NCBI GenBank assembly: GCA_028718045.1
Contig: JAQUMQ010000094.1
Span: 1-6,113 of the forward strand
Length of the DNA: 6,113 nt
Direction: 5' to 3'
Source of the DNA: Actinomycetota bacterium
Lineage (GTDB): Bacteria > Actinomycetota > Humimicrobiia > Humimicrobiales > Humimicrobiaceae
The notes beneath the pieces were generated by a model, which was given only the letters and a program-made list of their open reading frames with translations, did not search any database and was not told the DNA's origin. The position numbers and the translations under genes were made by a program. Of this stretch, positions 1 to 4,787 are shown piece by piece. The first letter of the stretch is position 1; every line of letters starts with the position of its first letter.

Positions 1-469
1 CGCATTGATGGAAAAAAAGCAATGTGTCAAGATCATCATAATAAATCAATCTCCTTCCGCTGGTTTCGCTGTGAGGCCTTCTTTTTAAATGAAACGGAAG
101 GTTTATAAAAAGACACGCAACATTTTCGTCAAGCATATTATATATAAAGTTATGGTAAGTTTTTAATTTCTCGTTTCTTGTTGAGAATCCGTGAAGCAAT
201 ATCATGAATGGAATTTCTTTATCGTAATATTTAAACTTGTCCGGGATCTGGTTTTTGGAAGACGGCGAAATATTTGAATTTTTTTTAAAAAAATTCTCTT
301 TAAGAAACAGCTCGCCGTAAACATTGTTGTTTACGGCCAAAGAACTTGCATAAGGTGATTCGAATGTTATCGAATATTTAAGAAAGTTTTTGCAAGTTTT
401 TTCGGCAGTCAGGCTTTCTTGTTTTATGGTATATTCAAATTTATCATTGCCGTAACTATAAAGCTCCAT
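1..469 (-). CDS. Alpha/beta-hydrolase-fold protein, N-terminal part (3' end beyond window)
   Basis: An open frame of 156 codons runs leftward from the ATG at 469-467 to the window edge with no stop. Residues 88-96 read FMILLHGFS, a hydrophobic strand followed by the His-Gly turn that forms the oxyanion-hole region in alpha/beta hydrolases. Residues 120-127 (LFINLPFH) followed by an Arg-Arg-Pro and a Ser-Gly near 137 match the next strand and loop of bacterial hydrolases with a Leu-Pro-(Tyr/Phe)-His segment. The first 75 or so residues look like a beta-rich N-terminal extension. The nucleophile and acid/His of the triad would lie in the missing part, so activity and substrate cannot be judged. 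An AGGGA Shine-Dalgarno (minus strand, 483-479) lies 9 nt before the ATG. The gene is divergent from the copper operon; a functional link is not shown. Confidence 0.72.
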   Translation of the reverse strand, partial: MELYSYGNDKFEYTIKQESLTAEKTCKNFLKYSITFESPYASSLAVNNNVYGELFLKENFFKKNSNISPSSKNQIPDKFKYYDKEIPFMILLHGFSTRNEKLKTYHNFIYNMLDENVACLFINLPFHLKRRPHSETSGRRLIYYDDLDTLLFFHQC

Positions 470-530
470 TTGATTTTATCCCTGAATTATGATTGCTAAA
501 TTAATTGTCATATGAATATTTTAATGATTA

Positions 531-558
531 ATGGTATTTTAACCATAGCCATCTGGCT
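531..558. repeat. Two adjacent short palindromes
   Basis: ATGGT (531-535) pairs with ACCAT (542-546) across a 6-nt loop. It is followed directly by AGCC (547-550), ATCT and GGCT (555-558), a second perfect hairpin that ends in TTTT on the plus strand. On the minus strand both would fall in the 5' leader or promoter area of the hydrolase gene. They are too short and the T-run too weak to call a terminator. They could be an operator or leader structure, or chance in AT-rich DNA. Confidence 0.3.
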
Positions 559-629
559 TTTAAAGATATTTTTTTAATTTATTTTCTTTATTGCAGTTGT
601 ACTTTAATTTTCATACATTAAAATACAAT

Positions 630-640
630 ATTATCGACAT
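630..640 (-). promoter_or_regulatory. Distal inverted copy of the TGTCG(A/G)TA candidate operator
   Basis: ATTATCGACAT is the reverse complement of ATGTCGATAAT. It matches 740-750 (ATGTCGGTAAT) at 10 of 11 positions in inverted orientation, about 110 bp away. With the two proximal copies it could support looped or cooperative binding of a regulator. This is inference from pattern only. Confidence 0.25.
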
Positions 641-710
641 AAAAAAACTGATCGAACTGATGACTGATAAAAAAGATAATATTAAAATAAATTACATTGC
701 TATGTTGGTT

Positions 711-716
711 TATGAT
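711..716 (+). promoter_or_regulatory. Candidate -10 element for the copper operon
   Basis: TATGAT matches the sigma-70 -10 consensus at five of six positions and lies about 80 bp upstream of the HMA gene start. At 17 bp spacing the -35 position (TAAATT, 688-693) is poor, so an activator or another promoter may be needed. If used, transcription would start near 722-724, and the paired TGTCG(A/G)TA motifs at 731-748 would sit just downstream, a position typical of a repressor operator. Confidence 0.25.
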
Positions 717-730
717 GTATTGCATTAGTG

Positions 731-748
731 TGTCGATATATGTCGGTA
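731..748 (+). promoter_or_regulatory. Candidate operator: two TGTCG(A/G)TA repeats one helical turn apart
   Basis: TGTCGATA (731-738) and TGTCGGTA (741-748) are direct repeats with an exact 10-bp period, so both copies face the same side of the helix. A third copy lies inverted at 632-639. The position, 46 nt upstream of the HMA start codon, fits a regulatory site for the copper operon. The cognate regulator is not in the window and the motif matches no copper operator I know. Confidence 0.35.
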
Positions 749-780
749 ATTCAATATTTAAGCTTTTAAAGGTATGCGAC

Positions 781-787
781 GAGGAGG
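781..787 (+). promoter_or_regulatory. Shine-Dalgarno that fixes the start of the HMA gene
   Basis: GAGGAGG ends 7 nt before the ATG at 795, which is ideal spacing. It lies inside the longer open frame that begins with ATG at 774, so that upstream ATG, which has no ribosome binding site of its own, is very unlikely to be the start. Confidence 0.85.
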
Positions 788-794
788 TTTCGAT

Positions 795-1013
795 ATGGCG
801 ATAATCAAAGAGTCTTATCCTGTCATTGGCATGGAATGCGCAAGTTGCGTAAAAAAGATAGAAACGATCCTTTTAAAGACCGAGGGTATTATTAACGCAA
901 ATGCGAATCTGGCTTCCGAAAAAATAACGGTGGAATATGACGAAAGCTTGATAAACAAGAAAATGATTGCGGAAGCAATAAAAAAAATGGGATATGAATT
1001 GATCGTAGGATAA
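795..1013 (+). CDS. copZ: Heavy-metal-associated (HMA) copper chaperone / detached ATPase metal-binding domain
   Basis: This 72-residue cytosolic protein is a single HMA domain. It would bind Cu(I) through two cysteines and hand it to the copper ATPase encoded next. The metal site reads G12-M-E-C15-A-S-C18, followed by VKKIE, the ANANLASEKITVEYD strand region and a C-terminal IKKMGYE helix/strand, covering the whole ferredoxin-like fold. The start at 795 follows a GAGGAGG Shine-Dalgarno at 7 nt; the alternative ATG at 774 would place that site inside the gene. The stop is 17 bp before copA, in a different frame. The CASC motif and the NLASE stretch are closer to the N-terminal domains of P1B ATPases than to typical free CopZ proteins, which often carry CxHC. 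It may therefore have arisen by fission of a copA. Copper as the ligand is inferred from family and context. Confidence 0.9.
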   Translation: MAIIKESYPVIGMECASCVKKIETILLKTEGIINANANLASEKITVEYDESLINKKMIAEAIKKMGYELIVG

Positions 1014-1030
1014 AAAGGTGGAAACCGAAA

Positions 1031-3076
1031 ATGCCCGAAACCATAAAGTTATCCCTTGAACAAAAAAAAGAATTAATAGAAAAAAAGAAACAGAAAGTGC
1101 TTTTACGGAAATTGATAACGGGAATCGTTCTTTCAGGTATAATCTTTTTCGGCTCTATGAATTTGATCCCCGGATTTGGTTTATTGGAAGCAAAATACAG
1201 ATATTTGATCTTGCTTGTTTTGACGATACCCGTGCAATTCTGGGTAGGTTTGCAGTTTTATAAGGGCATAACGGTGGTATTTAGGTATAAAACTGCTGAT
1301 ATGAATACGCTTGTTGCTGTCGGTACGCTTTCCGCGTTTGTTTACAGCACCGTCGTCACATTTGCCGCTTTATTCCCGGAGCTGTTTTCGGGAATGAAAA
1401 TAGAGCAAGCAATTTATTTTGATAGCTCCGCAACAATAATCACACTCATACTTTTAGGCAGGTTTTTTGAAGCAAAAGCAAAAGGCAGAGCATCGGATGC
1501 CATAAAGAAACTTCTTAAATTAAAACCTGATAATGCAATTGTCGTAAGAGACGGAAATGAAATAGAAATAGATATCGACGACGTTAGGGTAGGCGATATC
1601 GTTATTGTAAAACCGGGAGAAAAAATTCCTGTCGACGGTATAATTACCGAAGGGTATTCGGATATAGACGAGTCGATGGTGACAGGAGAATCGCTTCCCG
1701 CAGAGAAAAAAGCCGGAGACGAAGTTATAGGTGCCACCATAAATACAACAGGAACTTTTAAATTCAGGACAACTAAAATTGGAAAAGATACTGTCCTGAA
1801 TCAGATCATAAAACTTGTGGAAGACGCTCAGGGCTCAAAAGCTCCGATTCAAAAACTTGCAGATACGGTTGCCGGTTTTTTTGTGCCGGTAGTGGTGGGA
1901 ATAGCCATTATTACCTTTACTTCGTGGATGATTTTTGGAGTTAATCATTCATTTGCTTTTGCAATCATAAGGTTTGTATCAGTGCTGGTTATAGCATGTC
2001 CTTGTGCTTTGGGCCTTGCTACCCCGACTGCCATTATTGTAGGAACAGGAAAAGGTGCCGAAAATGGCATATTGATCAAAGATGCACAAAGTCTTGAAAT
2101 AGCTCATAAATTAAATACAATTGTTTTTGATAAGACCGGAACACTTACAAAAGGAAAGCCAAAAGTAACAGATATTTATTTAAATCCCGAATGCATGATA
2201 AAAGACAAAAAAGATCTTTTATTTTATGCGGCAAGCTCGGAGTTAAGATCGGAACACCCCTTAGGCAAAGCTATTGTCGAGAAAGCCTTTGAAGAATATA
2301 TCGACCTGGTTGAACCGTCAGAATTTAAAAGTATCGGCGGAAAGGGTATAAAAGCCATGGTAAAAGGCAGAAGTATTTTAAAAGGAAATATCATGCTCAT
2401 GAAAGAAATGGGTATCTCGTTAAACGGCATCGAAGAAAAGTCAAAAACTTTGGCAAAACAAGGCAAAACTCCTATTTTTATGTCTATCGATGGTGTTTTA
2501 TGCGGAATAATAGCTGTTGCCGATACATTGAAAGATGAAGCACTAAAAGTCATAGAAAAATTAAAAAAGCTGAACCTGGAAATAGTCATGCTTACCGGAG
2601 ATAACAAAAATACCGCAATTGCAATCGCCGAACAAGCCGGCATAAGTAAAGTGATTTCGGAAGTTTTTCCTGATAACAAGGCAAACGAGATAAAGAAACT
2701 GCAGTCAGACAAAAAAATAGTAGCTATGGTTGGGGACGGAATAAATGATGCTCCTGCGCTGGCACAGGCAGATATCGGGATATCATTGGGAACTGGAACG
2801 GACATAGCATTGGAATCAAGTTCCATTACTTTGATAAGCGGCGATTTGAGCGGAGTATTGAAAGCAATAAGGCTGTCAAAGCATACAATAAGAATAATAA
2901 GGCAAAATTTGTTCTGGGCATTTTTTTATAATATTTTGCTCATTCCTTTGGCTGCAGGAGTTTTATTTCCCTTTTACGGCATATTGGTTGACCCGATGTA
3001 TGCTGCTGCAGCTATGGCTTTTAGCAGCATATCCGTAGTCAGCAATTCTTTAAGGCTTAAGCTGTACAAGTTATAA
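1031..3076 (+). CDS. copA: P1B-1-type copper-exporting P-type ATPase without N-terminal HMA domain
   Basis: This 681-residue membrane protein should pump Cu(I) out of the cytosol using ATP. Key sites in order: a charged 27-residue N-terminus with no HMA domain, four transmembrane helices at about 28-147, the actuator-domain TGES (218-221), the intramembrane metal site CPC (323-325), the phosphorylation motif DKTGT (367-371, Asp367 acylated), the P1B-specific His-Pro (409-410), TGD (522-524) and GDGINDAP (568-575). Two final helices carry Tyr-Asn (633-634) and M662xxSS (662-666). CPC, YN and MxxSS together are the signature of the Cu(+) class P1B-1 rather than the Zn/Cd or Co classes. AGGTGG at 1016-1021 lies 9 nt before the ATG. 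Family members carrying one or two HMA domains are about 740-830 residues; here that domain is the separate upstream gene. All catalytic motifs are intact. Confidence 0.95.
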   Translation: MPETIKLSLEQKKELIEKKKQKVLLRKLITGIVLSGIIFFGSMNLIPGFGLLEAKYRYLILLVLTIPVQFWVGLQFYKGITVVFRYKTADMNTLVAVGTLSAFVYSTVVTFAALFPELFSGMKIEQAIYFDSSATIITLILLGRFFEAKAKGRASDAIKKLLKLKPDNAIVVRDGNEIEIDIDDVRVGDIVIVKPGEKIPVDGIITEGYSDIDESMVTGESLPAEKKAGDEVIGATINTTGTFKFRTTKIGKDTVLNQIIKLVEDAQGSKAPIQKLADTVAGFFVPVVVGIAIITFTSWMIFGVNHSFAFAIIRFVSVLVIACPCALGLATPTAIIVGTGKGAENGILIKDAQSLEIAHKLNTIVFDKTGTLTKGKPKVTDIYLNPECMIKDKKDLLFYAASSELRSEHPLGKAIVEKAFEEYIDLVEPSEFKSIGGKGIKAMVKGRSILKGNIMLMKEMGISLNGIEEKSKTLAKQGKTPIFMSIDGVLCGIIAVADTLKDEALKVIEKLKKLNLEIVMLTGDNKNTAIAIAEQAGISKVISEVFPDNKANEIKKLQSDKKIVAMVGDGINDAPALAQADIGISLGTGTDIALESSSITLISGDLSGVLKAIRLSKHTIRIIRQNLFWAFFYNILLIPLAAGVLFPFYGILVDPMYAAAAMAFSSISVVSNSLRLKLYKL

Positions 3077-3106
3077 GGGTCCAATCGTTAAAGGCATTGG
3101 TTAAAA

Positions 3107-3112
3107 GAAGGA
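3107..3112 (+). promoter_or_regulatory. Shine-Dalgarno that favours the downstream start of the DUF1638 gene
   Basis: GAAGGA ends directly against the ATG at 3113, leaving no spacer, but is 6 nt from the ATG at 3119. The second ATG is therefore the likely start, shortening the protein by two residues. Confidence 0.65.
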
Positions 3113-3118
3113 ATGTTT

Positions 3119-3802
3119 ATGATCGATATAAAAAAAAGAAAAATCAAGTTTATAGTGTGCGATGTTTTATATGACGAGATAAAAGATAAAATTCCCTCGA
3201 ATTGGACGGTAGTGAATTTTGAAAAAAGGCTTCACAATAACAGTAAAGATCTCATGGGTAAGCTTCAGGATGAAATAGAAAAGTCCCAAAAATTCGGTTT
3301 AATCGTTCTTGGTTATGCATTATGCGGCAAAAGCGTTGAAGGGCTTGTTTCCCAAAAAGTCGATATGATAATTCCAAAATGTGATGATTGTATATCTATA
3401 CTGCTTGGCTCAGTCGATGAATATAAAAAACAATTTAAAACAGAACCCGGAACTTACTATGTTACGAGAGAATTTCTTGGTGAAGTCGATGATTTTATCA
3501 TAGCAGGTTTTTCTGATATAAAATCCAAGTATGACGAAGCTACCTGGAAATGGGTAGTTGGCGAAATGCTAAAGAACTATAAAAGACTTGCTTTTATAAA
3601 TACGGGCAATTATGAAGTTAGCGAATTCCGTAAAAAGGCGATATCAAAAGCAAAAGAATTGAATTTGAGGTTCGAGGAAATAAAAGGTTCGAACAGATTG
3701 CTTGAAAATCTTTTAAGCGGCAGCTGGAATGAAGAATTTATCCATGTAAAAGCCGGCATGAAAATAACAATGGGTATGTTTATGAGCTATGATTGTGATT
3801 AA
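3119..3802 (+). CDS. DUF1638 family protein, function unknown
   Basis: A 227-residue soluble protein (229 if ATG 3113 is used). It follows the DUF1638 pattern from start to end: IVCDVLYDEI near residue 11 with Cys14; a Leu-His at 38-39; LIVLGYALCG with Cys69 and the following Gly-Leu; IIPKCDDC at 84-91 with Cys88 and Cys91, then LLGS; PGTYYVT at 110-116; and the C-terminal SGSW (200-203) with a terminal Ala-Gly. No signal peptide or membrane segment is visible. The family has no established biochemical role; from memory it is common in methanogens and anaerobic bacteria, sometimes near corrinoid methyltransferase genes. Conserved Cys/His suggest metal or cofactor binding, which is inference. 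Beyond the usual family end is a tail with Met214, Met218, Met220, Met222 and Cys226. It lies 42 bp after copA and 16 bp before the flavoprotein gene, so it is probably co-transcribed with both. Confidence 0.85.
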   Translation: MIDIKKRKIKFIVCDVLYDEIKDKIPSNWTVVNFEKRLHNNSKDLMGKLQDEIEKSQKFGLIVLGYALCGKSVEGLVSQKVDMIIPKCDDCISILLGSVDEYKKQFKTEPGTYYVTREFLGEVDDFIIAGFSDIKSKYDEATWKWVVGEMLKNYKRLAFINTGNYEVSEFRKKAISKAKELNLRFEEIKGSNRLLENLLSGSWNEEFIHVKAGMKITMGMFMSYDCD

Positions 3803-3818
3803 TTGCAAAGTGTGAAAA

Positions 3819-4436
3819 ATGAACTTATATGATATAAAAAAAGACAGTAAAATTTCGGTTCTCATGATTTATGGAAGCCCAAGAAGAGGAGGCAATACCG
3901 GTAAGTTAATGGACCGGTTTGAAAAAGGCCTTTTAAGCAACAAGAACATAAATCAGAACGGCTTGTTTATCGAAAAAATATTTATTAAAGATATCAAGTT
4001 TTCTTCGTGTATCGAATGCCGGCATTGTTCTATTGATGGTGAGTGTGCCATCAAAGACGAAATGCAAAAAATCTATATCAAGTTAATAAATTGCGATTTC
4101 CTGGCAATATCTTCTCCTGTTTTCTTTACATGTGTGTCGGGTTATTTAAAATCTTTCATAGACAGATGTCAAAGATTTTGGGCTTTAAAATATGAGCTTG
4201 GAAAACGCATCATTGAAAAGGAAAGAAAAGGAGTTTTTATAAGTACTGCCGGCTCAGATTCCAACACTATTTTTAACTGCCCGCGTAAAGCCATAAGAGC
4301 ATTATTTGACGTGCTTTATATAAAATATGACAAAGATTTTACGTATAGTAAAGTTGACTTGAAAGGTGATATTTTAAAGCGCCAGGATGCACTTGACGAA
4401 GTTTTCGAATATGCCATGAATTTAATCATAGGGTAG
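3819..4436 (+). CDS. Iron-sulfur flavoprotein-like NAD(P)H/FMN oxidoreductase
   Basis: A 205-residue soluble protein of the flavodoxin-fold, NADPH-dependent FMN reductase superfamily. Residues 13-21 (SVLMIYGSP) and RRGGNTGKL form the first strand and FMN-phosphate loop. SPVFF at 99-103 and STAGS at 142-146 match the other flavin-contacting loops. Cys64, Cys67, Cys70 and Cys76 make an exact CX2CX2CX5C, the compact motif that ligates the [4Fe-4S] cluster in Isf of methanogens and their bacterial homologues. A role in single-electron transfer or reduction of O2, peroxide or quinone-like acceptors is plausible; the natural partner is unknown. No clear Shine-Dalgarno precedes the ATG, so translation may be coupled to the DUF1638 gene that ends 16 bp upstream. 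A later ATG (3864) would cut into the first beta strand and is unlikely. Confidence 0.87.
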   Translation: MNLYDIKKDSKISVLMIYGSPRRGGNTGKLMDRFEKGLLSNKNINQNGLFIEKIFIKDIKFSSCIECRHCSIDGECAIKDEMQKIYIKLINCDFLAISSPVFFTCVSGYLKSFIDRCQRFWALKYELGKRIIEKERKGVFISTAGSDSNTIFNCPRKAIRALFDVLYIKYDKDFTYSKVDLKGDILKRQDALDEVFEYAMNLIIG

Positions 4437-4584
4437 CTTAAAGTAAAAATAATTAAAAATTTTTAGCCAATCATCAAAAAGCAAAATATACTGCAAGCTT
4501 ATCTTAACGAAAAAATGAAACGCCAGGTATTGATTCCTAGCTATTTAAATCATGGGAATGCGTTTATTTAGATTGTCATTTTTT

Positions 4585-4620
4585 AAGATTGTTTCATGAA
4601 AAGTTAATCTTTTTTTGTTT
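4585..4620 (+). terminator. Weak candidate terminator of the copper operon
   Basis: AAGATT (4585-4590) can pair with AATCTT (4606-4611), and the intervening loop contains the self-complementary TTTCATGAAA. The right arm runs into T7 (4610-4616), then G and TTT. The outer stem is AT-rich and only 6 bp, so stability is doubtful. Its position between the last operon gene and the lgt promoter elements supports the call. Confidence 0.35.
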
Positions 4621-4700
4621 ATCAATTTATACGTTAATGAGTTTATCTGCATGTATACATAATATTTGAATATATAAGTTATGGAATTTTTTAAAACTGA

Positions 4701-4729
4701 TTGCAAAAAAGATAAATAAAAATGATAAT
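4701..4729 (+). promoter_or_regulatory. Candidate sigma-70-type promoter for lgt
   Basis: TTGCAA (4701-4706), a 17-bp spacer and GATAAT (4724-4729) give a well-spaced -35/-10 pair. The lgt start codon lies 58 bp downstream of the -10, leaving a leader of about 50 nt. Confidence 0.45.
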
Positions 4730-4746
4730 ATACTCCTTGTTATTTC

Positions 4747-4755
4747 TGTTATAAT
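4747..4755 (+). promoter_or_regulatory. Alternative extended -10 promoter for lgt
   Basis: TGT followed by a perfect TATAAT (4750-4755) forms an extended -10 element, which can work without a good -35; the sequence 17 bp upstream (AATATA) is not a -35. It would give a leader of about 25 nt ending at the GGAGG site. Either this or the pair at 4701-4729 may be used. Confidence 0.45.
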
Positions 4756-4777
4756 TTTTATCTAATTAATATTTTAC

Positions 4778-4783
4778 GGAGGA
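4778..4783 (+). promoter_or_regulatory. Shine-Dalgarno supporting the TTG start of lgt
   Basis: GGAGGA has only a short gap (AAG at 4785-4787 plus T) before the TTG at 4788. No in-frame ATG occurs near the N-terminus, and the protein from this TTG has the normal Lgt beginning, so the TTG is the start. Confidence 0.8.
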
Positions 4784-4787
4784 TAAG

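Larger units (their letters stand above)
470..794. other. Divergent intergenic region between hydrolase gene and copper operon
   Basis: This very AT-rich stretch contains no credible gene on either strand. From left to right it holds adjacent small palindromes (531-546 and 547-558), a weak plus-strand promoter-like pair (TTGCAG 591-596, 17 bp, TACATT 614-619), three ACTGAT repeats (647-668), a good -10-like TATGAT (711-716) without a good -35, and three copies of TGTCG(A/G)TA (632-639 inverted, 731-738, 741-748). Both divergent genes must be driven from here or beyond. No CopY-type TACAnnTGTA box was found by eye, and no obvious GC-rich CsoR-type palindrome. Confidence 0.7.
4437..4787. other. 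Intergenic region between the copper operon and lgt
   Basis: This is AT-rich DNA without a complete gene. It contains a short open stretch at 4467-4571 (see findings), a weak hairpin plus T-run at 4585-4620 that may end the copper operon, a perfect 10-bp palindrome ATGTATACAT at 4651-4660, and candidate lgt promoter elements from 4701 to 4755. No tRNA, riboswitch or CRISPR repeat is recognisable. Confidence 0.65.

Noticed and set aside
774..794. Upstream ATG giving a 79-residue HMA protein
   Set aside because: The extra residues (MRRGGFD) encode the Shine-Dalgarno of the real start at 795, and no ribosome site precedes 774.
470..794. Search for CopY (TACAnnTGTA) or CsoR-type copper operators
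   Set aside because: No match to the CopY box and no GC-rich CsoR-like palindrome was found by eye on either strand.
1414..1740. 108-codon open frame on the minus strand
   Set aside because: It is antisense to copA across the actuator domain, Ser/Ile/Pro-rich, and has no ribosome site or recognisable domain; it is a shadow of copA codon use.
2224..2826. 200-codon open frame on the minus strand
   Set aside because: It is antisense to the P- and N-domains of copA, with low-complexity Ser/Phe/Ile composition. The copA frame is certain here from intact catalytic motifs.
3081..3100. CCAAT/ATTGG inverted repeat between copA and the DUF1638 gene as a terminator
   Set aside because: The stem is only 5 bp with a 10-nt loop and no T-run; the short gap favours read-through.
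4454..4465. TAAAAATTTTTA palindrome after the flavoprotein gene
   Set aside because: It is pure A/T, expected by chance in this base composition, and cannot form a stable terminator stem.
4541..4676. Second plus-strand open stretch overlapping the Hfq-like one (LFKSWECVYLDCHFL...)
   Set aside because: It has no start context, a Phe/Leu/Ile/Cys-rich random-looking composition, and crosses the candidate terminator.
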